This document shows, piece after piece, positions 1 to 6,675 of a DNA stretch of 51,006 nt. A program made the position numbers and the translations under genes. The notes under the pieces were generated by a model. It saw only the letters and a list, made by a program, of their open reading frames with translations, had not been told where the DNA came from and did not search any database. Positions within the stretch are counted from its first letter, which is position 1. Each line of letters opens with the position of its first letter. This stretch comes from Faecalibacterium sp. An122 (GTDB lineage Bacteria; Bacillota; Clostridia; Oscillospirales; Ruminococcaceae): assembly GCF_002160895.1 (NCBI RefSeq), contig NZ_NFLL01000017.1:1-51006 (forward strand), given 5' to 3'.

Positions 1-129
1 GGCCGGTGCGGCAGCGGGAGCGGGTGCAGGTGCGGGGGCAGCGGCGGGAGCAGGAGCTGCGCCTGCGGCGGTCTCCTCCACGCTGACACTGTATGCGACG
101 CCGTTGACGGTAATGGTATAGTACTTCAT
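1..129 (-). CDS. Biotin carboxyl carrier protein, N-terminal fragment
   Basis: The first 43 codons of a minus-strand gene that runs off the left edge. The protein starts MKYYTITVNGVAY, then continues into an Ala/Pro-rich linker (alternating AP and AAP). This layout, a short beta-strand start followed by a long flexible Ala-Pro linker, is typical of the biotin carrier subunit of acyl-CoA carboxylases and sodium-pumping decarboxylases; the biotinyl domain with its AMKM motif would lie outside the window. It follows a carboxyltransferase gene on the same strand, 246 bases upstream, which supports the assignment. The carrier would move CO2 on biotin between subunits. Whether the complex is a carboxylase or a membrane decarboxylase cannot be told here. 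Confidence 0.72.
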   Translation of the reverse strand, partial: MKYYTITVNGVAYSVSVEETAAGAAPAPAAAPAPAPAPAAAPA

Positions 130-177
130 CGAAAAACCCTCCTGAAAAATCAGCTTATGCGGAGCCATTTCAATTCC

Positions 178-377
178 GTCCAATCGGAGGACATGTGCGT
201 CCGATTGGACACATCCAGGGAAATTGACCGGCGAGAGTGTGCGGGCCGCCCTTGGCGGCGCGTGCGCGGTTCGCCGGGAAATTTTGTCGGAAAGGGGGAT
301 ACCAGGGGGAAAACATTTCTGTTCTGCGTATGCAGGCAGAAATGGGTCCCCCCTGGAGCGCGCCCCGCGCGCTTTTT
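178..377 (+). repeat. Structured dispersed repeat A, copy 1
   Basis: A non-coding block with four successive helices: arms 178-188/200-210 (11 bp, perfect); a long stem 221-234/271-284; 314-321/337-344 with inner CTGC/GCAG; and AGCGCGC/GCGCGCT at 357-373 followed by a T run, like an intrinsic terminator. A second copy lies at 38985-39296 on the opposite strand. Loop and linker sequences are shared (for example GACATGTGCGT in the first loop), whereas the helix bases differ but still pair. The element sits antisense between the carboxyltransferase and biotin carrier genes and overlaps the last bases of the former. Function unknown. Confidence 0.8.
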
Positions 378-1695
378 ACAGCGCCATGTTGCCGTGCTTC
401 TTGGGCAGGCGGGAGGCGCGCTTGGTGCGCAGGATATCCAGAGCGGCCACCACGGCGGAGCGGGCCCCCGCTGCGGCGCAGGTCATGTCGGCGGCGCCGG
501 CGGCCACAGCGGCCTGGGCGCTGCACACGTCCTTGGCGTAGGCGGCAGCCTTGGCCTGGGTGGCGGCGGGGATGCTGGCCGAAGCGTCCAGCTCCTCCTT
601 ATACAGCACCGAGACGGCGGCCGAGGGCTCCAGCGGGCTGACCACGCAGCCCTCCACCGCGATCTTCAGGTCGGCGGCGGCCAGAGCGATGTAGACGGGG
701 CCCACGGCCTTGCCGGCCAGCAGGCAGACCCGGGCGGTGGTGGCGTCGGCATAGGTAGCGGACAGGCGGGCAGCCTCACGCATGCCGCCGGCGATATCGT
801 CGGCAGCGCTGGGGACAAAGCCCTCGGTATCCACCACCGTCACCACCGGGATGCTGAAGGCATCGCACAGGCGGACAAAGCGGGATGCCTTGGAGGTGCA
901 GCTGTGGCACAGCTTTTCGCCGGTGACCACAACGCCCACCGCCTCGCCGGCGATGGTGGCCAGGGCGGTATAGACGTTCTTGCCGAAGCCGGCGTACAGC
1001 TCCACGGCGCTGCCTGCGTCCACCAGGGCGGCGGCAGCCTTTTCGGGAGCCAGGCCGTCCTTGAAGGCGGCAGCCGGGGCCTCGAAGTCAAAGCAGGCGG
1101 GGCCGGCCAGGTTGTTGGAGGGCAGCATCCCCACGATGCGGGCGGCCTTGGCGGCAGCCTCGGCGGCGTCGGGGGCCACGATGGCGGCCACGCCGGCCTT
1201 GGCGGCGGCGGCAGCGGTGCCGGCGCCTTCCACCTTATCCCCCTTGGCGGCGGAGGTGAAGGGCGGGGTGAAGAACAGCTCGGCCCCCTCGGCCATGATG
1301 CAGACGTCGGCGTTGGCGGCAGCCAGCGCGCTGGAACCGCCGCAGACGCCCAGGACCACGGCCACCTGAGGGATGACGCCCGACACCTTGGCGATGGCGG
1401 CGTTCAGCTTGGCGCTGGCGGTCAGGGCGTCCAGGCCCTCGGCCAGTTTGGCGCCCGCAGCCTGGTAAAAGGTCACCACCGGGCAGCCGGTCTCAGCCGC
1501 CAGGTCCAGCAGGCGGACCATACGGTCCACGTCCTTTGCGCCCAGCGCGTCGCCGTTCTGCCAGAGGGTGTACACCTGCTGGCCCCCGGCGCAGCCATAG
1601 GCGGCGCTCACCGCGCCCTGCTCAAACAGAGCCGTGGAAACACCGTCATCGTAAAACCGGGCAAGAATATCTTTTTGGTTCATCTTTGAAGCCAT
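376..1695 (-). CDS. Acyl-CoA carboxyltransferase subunit (biotin-dependent)
   Basis: 439 residues, Ala-rich, with two crotonase-like halves as in propionyl-CoA carboxylase beta / methylmalonyl-CoA decarboxylase alpha. Family patterns include GVIPQVAVVLGVCGG in the N half and a C half with SKASRFVRLCDAFSIPVVTVVD followed by a region resembling the Gly-rich AYIAM segment (here GPVYIALAA). It is shorter than the usual ~510-520 residues, mainly at the N end, and quite diverged. It should transfer a carboxyl group between an acyl-CoA and biotin on the carrier encoded next door. The ATG at 1695 is chosen for the GGGAGGTC site just upstream; an ATG further upstream at 1746 lacks one. Exact substrate uncertain. 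Confidence 0.75.
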   Translation of the reverse strand: MASKMNQKDILARFYDDGVSTALFEQGAVSAAYGCAGGQQVYTLWQNGDALGAKDVDRMVRLLDLAAETGCPVVTFYQAAGAKLAEGLDALTASAKLNAAIAKVSGVIPQVAVVLGVCGGSSALAAANADVCIMAEGAELFFTPPFTSAAKGDKVEGAGTAAAAAKAGVAAIVAPDAAEAAAKAARIVGMLPSNNLAGPACFDFEAPAAAFKDGLAPEKAAAALVDAGSAVELYAGFGKNVYTALATIAGEAVGVVVTGEKLCHSCTSKASRFVRLCDAFSIPVVTVVDTEGFVPSAADDIAGGMREAARLSATYADATTARVCLLAGKAVGPVYIALAAADLKIAVEGCVVSPLEPSAAVSVLYKEELDASASIPAATQAKAAAYAKDVCSAQAAVAAGAADMTCAAAGARSAVVAALDILRTKRASRLPKKHGNMAL

Positions 1696-1756
1696 GATCG
1701 GACCTCCCTGTTCCCTCGGGCGGCACAAGGCCGCCATATCTTTCACAATTGCCCTT

Positions 1757-1785
1757 ATTATACTATTTTGTCAGCTTCTTCACAA
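1757..1785 (-). promoter_or_regulatory. Sigma-A-like promoter for carboxyltransferase gene
   Basis: On the minus strand TTGTGA (1780-1785), a 17-bp spacer and TATAAT (1757-1762). A small dyad, GTAC-AAAA-GTAC (1787-1798), touches the upstream edge of the -35 box and could be a regulator site. It separates this gene from the rluB block upstream, for which no clear terminator is seen. Confidence 0.65.
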
Positions 1786-1829
1786 GTACTTTTGTACCAT
1801 TTTTCCCTCTTTCCAGGGAAAACCCCGCC

Positions 1830-2669
1830 TCAGCCCCGGCGTTTGGGCCCGGCGGCACGGTTTTTCACCGGGCCGTCGGTCCGGCGCGCCGGTTTGGCGG
1901 CTTTGGCGGCCGCGGCGGCGCTGCGGGTCTGGGCCCGGCCCTTGGCGGCGGCTGCACGCAGGCCGGTCAGCTCCTGCTTGGTCAGCTCCCGGTACTTGCC
2001 CGGCTGCAGCATGCCCAGCTTGACCACGCCCTCGGCGTTCCGCTTGAGGCGCACCACCTGCAGGCCCACCGCCTCGCACATCCGGCGGATTTCCCGGTTT
2101 TTGCCCTCCCGCAGGGTGATCTCCATGACGGTGCGGCCCGGCTCATCCACCACCACGTTGATGGTGCAGGGCAGGGTCTTGGTGCCGTCGTCCAGCACCA
2201 CGCCCGAGCTGAGCTGGAGAATCTGGCTCTCCTCCGCCCGGGGCTGCACCGTCACACGGTACAGCTTGGAGATGCCCCCCGAGGGGTGCATCATGGCGTT
2301 GGCAAAGGTGCCGTCGTTGGTCATCAGCAGCAGGCCTTCGCTGTCCTTGTCCAGCCGGCCCACCGGGTACAGCCGGGCCGGAATATCCGACACCAGGTCC
2401 ATCACCGTCTTGCGGCCCAGCTCGTCGCTGGCGGTGGTCACATAGCCGCGGGGCTTATACAGGGCCAGGTAATACAGCTTCTGTTCCTTATCAATATAAA
2501 TCCGCTCGTCATCCACGTGGAGGACGTCCCGGTCGGGGTCCATCTTGTCCCCCACGCTCACCACCCGGCCATTGACCTTGACCCGGCCCTCGGCGATGAT
2601 CTGTTCGGCGGCGCGGCGGGAGCACAGCCCCTGCTCGCTCATAATCTTCTGAATGCGTTCCAATGCCAT
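1830..2669 (-). CDS. rluB: 23S rRNA pseudouridine synthase, RluB/RsuA family
   Basis: 279 residues. An S4 RNA-binding domain occupies about residues 3-50 (ERIQKIMSEQGLCSRRAAEQII), followed by the RsuA/RluB catalytic domain with the signature GRLDKDSEGLLLMTNDG, whose Asp attacks uridine, and REGKNREIRRMCE. The C-terminal ~40 residues are a basic Ala/Arg/Lys tail, common in this family and probably disordered. It converts a specific uridine in large-subunit rRNA to pseudouridine. In Firmicutes the gene often follows scpA-scpB and ytfJ, exactly as here. The start has an AAGGAG site 10 bases upstream. RluB is preferred over RsuA because of the context and length; a second RsuA-like paralogue is at 39860. 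Confidence 0.9.
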   Translation of the reverse strand: MALERIQKIMSEQGLCSRRAAEQIIAEGRVKVNGRVVSVGDKMDPDRDVLHVDDERIYIDKEQKLYYLALYKPRGYVTTASDELGRKTVMDLVSDIPARLYPVGRLDKDSEGLLLMTNDGTFANAMMHPSGGISKLYRVTVQPRAEESQILQLSSGVVLDDGTKTLPCTINVVVDEPGRTVMEITLREGKNREIRRMCEAVGLQVVRLKRNAEGVVKLGMLQPGKYRELTKQELTGLRAAAAKGRAQTRSAAAAAKAAKPARRTDGPVKNRAAGPKRRG

Positions 2670-2721
2670 AATGTTCTACTCCTTGTGCGCCTCCCGGCGC
2701 TCAAAACCTGTGGGAATGTTT

Positions 2722-3144
2722 TTACATTTCGTTGTCGGCGGGAGCCGGGGCGGCCTCCGCTTTTTCGGCCTTGTCGGCCTTGTCGGGCAGCATGGACAGG
2801 ATCTTGTCCACCAGCTCGGGCAGCATATTCAGGGCCCGGTCCACGCTGTTGGAGGGATCGGACAGCTGGATGGTGCGCACCAGGCCGTCCTTGATGACCA
2901 GGAAGGCCACCGGCCGGATGCTGACGCCGGCGCCCGACCCGCCGAACAGGTCGCCGTTGGCGGGGTTTTTGCCGGCGCCGTCGGCGCCGCCGGTGCCGAA
3001 GCCCAGGGAAATGCGGGATACCGGGATGATGGTGGTGCCGTCGTCGGTCTTGATGGGCTTGCCGATGATGGTGTTGGCGTCGGCCATCTGGCGCACCTTA
3101 TCCATCGTTGCGCCCATGAGCCCCTGAATCGGATGTTCAGCCAT
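2722..3144 (-). CDS. ytfJ: YtfJ/GerW family sporulation-associated protein
   Basis: 140 residues beginning MAEHPIQGLM with the family pattern: GKPIKTDDGTTIIPVSRISLGFG, then a Gly-rich loop (GGSGAGVSIRPVAFLVI) and a C-terminal Ala/Lys/Asp tail. GerW (YtfJ) of Bacillus is a forespore-expressed protein needed for normal germination, but family members are widespread in Clostridia, including genera thought not to sporulate. The ATG at 3144 has an AAGGAGG site; an earlier in-frame ATG at 3168 does not. It follows the DUF2953 gene (ytfI position), the same order as in Bacillus. Molecular function unknown. Confidence 0.9.
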   Translation of the reverse strand: MAEHPIQGLMGATMDKVRQMADANTIIGKPIKTDDGTTIIPVSRISLGFGTGGADGAGKNPANGDLFGGSGAGVSIRPVAFLVIKDGLVRTIQLSDPSNSVDRALNMLPELVDKILSMLPDKADKAEKAEAAPAPADNEM

Positions 3145-3238
3145 AGATTTTGGCCTCCTTACAATCAATCAAACAGTGAAAACGCGGGCGGGGCCGAAAG
3201 CCGTTCCGGCCCCTGCCCTGTGAATGCCTCTACCGGTC

Positions 3239-3268
3239 AGTATAACACATATTAAAGGAATACGTCCA
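3239..3268 (-). promoter_or_regulatory. Possible ytfJ promoter
   Basis: Minus-strand TGGACG (3263-3268), an 18-bp spacer and TATACT (3239-3244), placed inside the last codons and just after the stop of the DUF2953 gene. The -35 match is partial, so this is tentative; it would allow ytfJ and rluB to be expressed apart from scpAB. Confidence 0.4.
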
Positions 3269-4010
3269 GTACCTTTTCCCGATAGAATTCGATGAGAACC
3301 CGCACCGCCGCTATAAAAACGAACAGTGCCCGGGCCGACACCCGGAAGGACACCCGTCCCGCCGGGACGGGGGCGTCCGCCTCCACGCAGGGCACCAGCC
3401 GCAGCTCCTCAAAATCCAGGTAGACGAACCGGTTGACCAGCCCCAGCGCCGGGTACAGCCAGGCGCAGGCCGCGCCATAGTCCCGGGCGGCCTGGTCCGG
3501 CTCGGCGCCGGCCCCCACCGGCCACACCACATGAATCCGGGTGATGCGCAGTGCGTCAAACACGGCCCGGGTCATCCGGCCCGCACCCCGCAGGATGGTG
3601 CAGAGGGTCCCGAGGGTGAAGCGGGCCTTTTCCCGGGGTTTGGCGGGGGCTTTCTGCTTTTTGGGGCGGGGAGGCTTGTTCGCCGCCCGCTTCTGACGCC
3701 AGGCGGTCCACTTCTCTTTCAGTTTAGACCAGGCGCGGGCAAAAAAACCAGGTTTTGCCGGCGGACCGGAAGCGGCTTCCTCCGCGGGGGGCGCGGGATA
3801 CCGCCAGACCGGAAAGGTCAGGCCCAGCGCGCCCGCCCGGACTTCCAGGGTGCCGTCGGTCTCCCCTTCCGGGTCGCCCTCCCACGCCACATCGGCGCAA
3901 AAGGGAATCACCAGACCCAGCACAGCCAGGGCCAGCACCACCCCCAGCAGAATCAGCACCGCCCGCAGCACAAACAGCACGGCGGCCGCCACGGCTCCCA
4001 GAATGCTCAT
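3252..4010 (-). CDS. DUF2953 family membrane-anchored protein (YtfI-like)
   Basis: 252 residues. A hydrophobic N-terminal segment (about residues 7-37) anchors it in the membrane; a middle Lys/Arg/Pro-rich stretch (about 80-128) follows, and the C half contains ARDYGAACAWLYPALGLVNRF, typical of DUF2953. A second hydrophobic segment lies near the C end. The gene sits between scpB and ytfJ, the usual DUF2953 (ytfI) position beside ytfJ. Its ATG overlaps the scpB stop by 4 bases, showing translational coupling. Biochemical role unknown; context links it to YtfJ. Confidence 0.8.
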   Translation of the reverse strand: MSILGAVAAAVLFVLRAVLILLGVVLALAVLGLVIPFCADVAWEGDPEGETDGTLEVRAGALGLTFPVWRYPAPPAEEAASGPPAKPGFFARAWSKLKEKWTAWRQKRAANKPPRPKKQKAPAKPREKARFTLGTLCTILRGAGRMTRAVFDALRITRIHVVWPVGAGAEPDQAARDYGAACAWLYPALGLVNRFVYLDFEELRLVPCVEADAPVPAGRVSFRVSARALFVFIAAVRVLIEFYREKVLDVFL

Positions 4011-4546
4011 GCGGGGCCCTCCTTTCCTTCCTCCGCCTCGGCGCGGATGGGCGGCAGGTCTTCCAGGCTGGACAGCCCGAACACCCGCAGAAAATGGTCG
4101 GTGGTGCGGAAACTCACCGGCCGGCCCGGCAGGTCCAGCCGGCCCGCCTCCTCGATGAGGCCCTTTTCCAGCAGGCCCGCCACGCTGGAGGAGGAGTCCA
4201 CCCCCCGCACCTGTTCAATGAAGGCCCGGGACACCGGCTGATTGTAGGCGATGACGGTCAATGTCTCCAGCGCCGCCGGGGACAAAGGGACCGCCCGGCG
4301 GGTTTCCAGCGCCTTGCGCACCCAGTAGCCATACTGGTTTTTGGTGGCCAGCTGCCAGTGGTCCCCCAGATGCAGCAGGGTCAGGCCGCTGGACGGGGCC
4401 TCGTACCGCTTTTGGAGGGCGGCCAGGCCGGCGGTGATTTTGGCCTCGGGCAGTTCCAGGGCGGCGGCCAGCTTGTCCGCCCCCACCGGCTCCCCGTGGG
4501 CAAAGAGGACCGCTTCCAGCAGGGCCTCCAGTTCCATATGCTCCAT
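4007..4546 (-). CDS. scpB: Segregation and condensation protein B
   Basis: 179 residues with two winged-helix domains. Recognisable segments are ELEALLEAVLFAHGEPV at the start and LSPAALETLTVIAYNQPVSRAFIEQVRGVDSS in the middle, the strongest ScpB signature, then GRPVSFRTTDHFLRVFGL. ScpB dimers bind the ScpA linker and together with SMC form the condensin that organises and helps segregate the chromosome. The gene follows scpA with 3 bases between them and overlaps the next gene by 4. The start at 4546 has an AGGAGG site; a second Met three codons later is also possible. Length is normal for the family. Confidence 0.93.
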   Translation of the reverse strand: MEHMELEALLEAVLFAHGEPVGADKLAAALELPEAKITAGLAALQKRYEAPSSGLTLLHLGDHWQLATKNQYGYWVRKALETRRAVPLSPAALETLTVIAYNQPVSRAFIEQVRGVDSSSSVAGLLEKGLIEEAGRLDLPGRPVSFRTTDHFLRVFGLSSLEDLPPIRAEAEEGKEGPA

Positions 4547-4549
4547 GGT

Positions 4550-5287
4550 TTATCCTTCCTCCTTTTCCGCCGGGGGCGGGGCCGGACGGGCCAGGCGGCC
4601 CCGGCGGATGGTCAAACCCCCGTCCCCGGCGATTTCCAGGCGGCCCGCCCGCACCAGTTCCAGCACCGCCAGAAAGGTGGCCACCGTGGCGGACACCTCC
4701 TGATCCGGCGGGAACAGCTGGTCCAGGCGGCGGGCTTTGCCGGCCGCCAGACGGCGCAGAATGTGCACCACCCGGCTCTCCACCGACACAAAGGGGGCCG
4801 CCACCAGGGGTTCAAAGGTCTCCTGGCTCACCGGCGTGGGCTTGACCCGGCCCGCCATGGCCTGCCAGCTGTCGGCCAGAATCTGGGCCGAATGGTGCAG
4901 CGGGTACAGCGGGTCGGCCTCCAGCCGGGCCGGGGGCCGCACATACACCGTCACCTCCGCCGCCCGGGCCCCCAGCTGGGCCGCCAGACGCCGGCACCGG
5001 TCGTACTCAATCAGGCGGCCGGTCAGCTCCTGCTTGAGCTGTTCGGCCTCCTTGCTGCGGGGCAGCAGCAGCCAGCTCTTCATCTCCACCAGCCGGGCCG
5101 CCATCTCGATGAAGCTGCTGGACACGTCCGGCTCCTGGATCCGGGCCTCGGTGACCACCGCGGTGTACTGGTCGATGAGGGCCAGAATCGGGATGTTGTG
5201 CAGGTCCATCTTGTGGGCCTGTACCAGGGTCAGCAGCAATTCCAGGGGGCCGTCGAAGTCCTCCAGATGGAACGTCAGTTCTGCCAT
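4550..5287 (-). CDS. scpA: Segregation and condensation protein A
   Basis: 245 residues. The N-terminal kleisin region reads LTFHLEDFDGPLELLLTLVQAHKMDLHNIPI, a diagnostic ScpA sequence; the middle has SSSFIEMAARLVEMKSWLLLP; the C-terminal winged helix ends in ATVATFLAVLELVRAGRL, which contacts the SMC head. ScpA bridges the two SMC heads and carries ScpB. The start ATG at 5287 with an AAGG-containing site gives a protein beginning MAELTFH as expected; upstream in-frame codons lie inside the protease gene, whose stop is 4 bases upstream. Same transcript as scpB. Confidence 0.93.
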   Translation of the reverse strand: MAELTFHLEDFDGPLELLLTLVQAHKMDLHNIPILALIDQYTAVVTEARIQEPDVSSSFIEMAARLVEMKSWLLLPRSKEAEQLKQELTGRLIEYDRCRRLAAQLGARAAEVTVYVRPPARLEADPLYPLHHSAQILADSWQAMAGRVKPTPVSQETFEPLVAAPFVSVESRVVHILRRLAAGKARRLDQLFPPDQEVSATVATFLAVLELVRAGRLEIAGDGGLTIRRGRLARPAPPPAEKEEG

Positions 5288-5291
5288 CCCG

Positions 5292-5963
5292 TCACACCTT
5301 CGTCCCGATGAGGCTATAGTAAGCGGTATAGGCCAGCTGGTCCACCCAGCCGGTGCCCTCATACAGCAGGCCCCACACCGCGTTGGACATCAGGGCGATG
5401 GGCCCGTTGAGGGCGCCGTACCACACCACTGCCAACAGGATGGCCAGAATCACCTTTTCGTAACGCATCACCCCGAAATACAGCCGCTGGGGCAAAAACA
5501 CCAGCAGCACCCGGCTGCCGTCCAGGGGCGGAACCGGGATCAGGTTGAACACCGCCAGGCCCACATTCATCAGCACCATATAGCGTAAAAAGTAGGTGGC
5601 GTACAGGGTCAGGTCATTTTCGGGGGCCCAGTAATAGACAGCCTTCCACACCGCCATGGACAGATAGGCCAGAATCAGGTTGGCCGCCGGGCCCGCCAGG
5701 GCGGTGATGGCCATGCCGGCCTTGGGATGCTTGAACCGGCGGGCGTCGGTGGGGACCGGCTTTGCCCAGCCTACCCCCGCCACCACCATGCAGATGGTGC
5801 CCAGCAGGTCAAAGTGGCGCAGAGGGTTCAGGGACAGCCGCCCGTGCTGGCGGGCGGTGGGGTCGCCCAGCAGCCAGCTGGCCAGCGCATGGCCCGCCTC
5901 ATGGCAGGGGATGGCCACCAGCGCCACCAGCAGCCGGGTGAGATAATAGATACCCATGGTCAT
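5292..5963 (-). CDS. Site-2 protease family (M50) membrane metalloprotease
   Basis: 223 residues, five or six hydrophobic segments. The zinc motif HEAGH lies at residues 21-25 inside the first helix, and NLIPVPPLDGSRV (about 140-152) supplies the third ligand Asp, so the active site looks intact. It belongs to the short, single-domain M50B group (YwhC-like) found next to scpA in many Firmicutes. It should cleave substrates within the membrane; the substrate is unknown. The gene is the first of the minus-strand block leading to rluB. The ATG at 5963 has a GGAGG site 11 bases upstream; an ATG two codons later is an alternative. Confidence 0.88.
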   Translation of the reverse strand: MTMGIYYLTRLLVALVAIPCHEAGHALASWLLGDPTARQHGRLSLNPLRHFDLLGTICMVVAGVGWAKPVPTDARRFKHPKAGMAITALAGPAANLILAYLSMAVWKAVYYWAPENDLTLYATYFLRYMVLMNVGLAVFNLIPVPPLDGSRVLLVFLPQRLYFGVMRYEKVILAILLAVVWYGALNGPIALMSNAVWGLLYEGTGWVDQLAYTAYYSLIGTKV

Positions 5964-6113
5964 AGGGTTGGGTTCCTCCGTTGTTCCTTAAACTCTCCCC
6001 CCGGGGGCCTGCGCCCGCCGCGGGGATGGTTCCATGATACTATTTTTTCCACCGCCGCACAAGGCCTCACATCCTCTCTTTGCAAAAAACCGCGATCTTT
6101 TTTGAAAAGGTAC

Positions 6114-6142
6114 TTGCATTTTTCCGCCGCGTCTGGTAAAAT
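6114..6142 (+). promoter_or_regulatory. Strong sigma-A-like promoter for rpmB
   Basis: TTGCAT (6114-6119), a 17-bp spacer and TAAAAT (6137-6142), about 70 bases before the rpmB start. The AT-rich stretch upstream (runs of A and T at 6080-6110) could act as an UP element. The rest of the 249-base divergent spacer shows no other clear signal. Confidence 0.82.
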
Positions 6143-6212
6143 GATAGGGCTGATTACACTGTATTGTTTTGAATTCCCTTTCTGATTTCACTTCATAGGA
6201 GGTGCGAAAATC

Positions 6213-6401
6213 ATGGCTAAGTGTGAATGCTGCGGCAAGGGCGTGACCTTTGGTATCAAGGTCTCCCACTCTCATCGCCGCTCCAACCGTACCTGGAAGC
6301 CCAATGTCCGCCGCGTCAAGGCGGTCGTCGACGGCTCCCCCAAGTACGTCTATGCATGCTCCCGTTGCCTGCGCGCTGGCAAGATTACCCGCGCTGTCTA
6401 A
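6213..6401 (+). CDS. rpmB: 50S ribosomal protein L28
   Basis: 62 residues, normal L28 length, beginning MAKCECCGKGVTFG and containing VSHSHRRSNRTWKPN and VKAVVDG, the conserved rRNA-contacting core. Cysteines at the N end (CECC) and in CSRC near the C end form the zinc-ribbon type of L28 (the Cys-containing paralogue rather than the zinc-free one). It is a structural protein of the large ribosomal subunit. It has its own promoter upstream, a TAGGAGGTG ribosome site 10 bases before the ATG, and a terminator right after the stop, so it is a single-gene unit. Confidence 0.97.
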   Translation: MAKCECCGKGVTFGIKVSHSHRRSNRTWKPNVRRVKAVVDGSPKYVYACSRCLRAGKITRAV

Positions 6402-6417
6402 GTCTGTGGTGTATGTT

Positions 6418-6452
6418 GCCGGTCACGTTTGGCGTGGCCGGCTTTTTGTTTT
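6418..6452 (+). terminator. rpmB intrinsic terminator
   Basis: GCCGGTCACG-TTTGG-CGTGGCCGGC followed by TTTTTGTTTT; stem of 10 bp with one G-T pair. Confidence 0.92.
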
Positions 6453-6476
6453 ATTGTGCAGAAAGAGGTGTTTTCT

Positions 6477-6653
6477 ATGGCGCTGCCCGGCGATCCCGTC
6501 ATGCTGCTGAGCGTTGTGAACCTGAAGCTCCGGGACTACTACCCCACCCTGGACGCCCTGTGCGAGGACCTGGACGTGGACCAGGCCGATCTGTGTGCCA
6601 AACTGGCCGCGGCCGGCTACCAGTACGACCCCCAGCAAAATCAGTTCAAATAA
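6477..6653 (+). CDS. DUF4250 domain protein
   Basis: 58 residues: MALPGDPVMLLSVVNLKLRD at the start, followed by YPTLDALCEDLDVDQADLCAKLAAAGYQYD. This matches the small DUF4250 family of Clostridia, predicted as a single helical domain with a helix-turn-helix-like C half. Function unknown. The ATG at 6477 is preceded by AAAGAGGTG at the right distance; an in-frame ATG at 6429 falls inside the rpmB terminator and is unlikely. It is followed after 22 bases by the esterase-like gene, so the two may be co-transcribed. Confidence 0.82.
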   Translation: MALPGDPVMLLSVVNLKLRDYYPTLDALCEDLDVDQADLCAKLAAAGYQYDPQQNQFK

Positions 6654-6675
6654 CGACGCAAGGAGGCTCTGCATC

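Noticed and set aside
178-377. Insertion sequence or MITE
   Set aside because: No transposase and no clear terminal inverted repeats shared by both ends or target duplications; internal helices rather than ends are conserved. A mobile origin is still possible but not shown.
5964-6110. Minus-strand promoter for the M50-scpAB block
   Set aside because: A TAGTAT-like box near 6037 exists, but no -35 box at suitable spacing; not strong enough to list.
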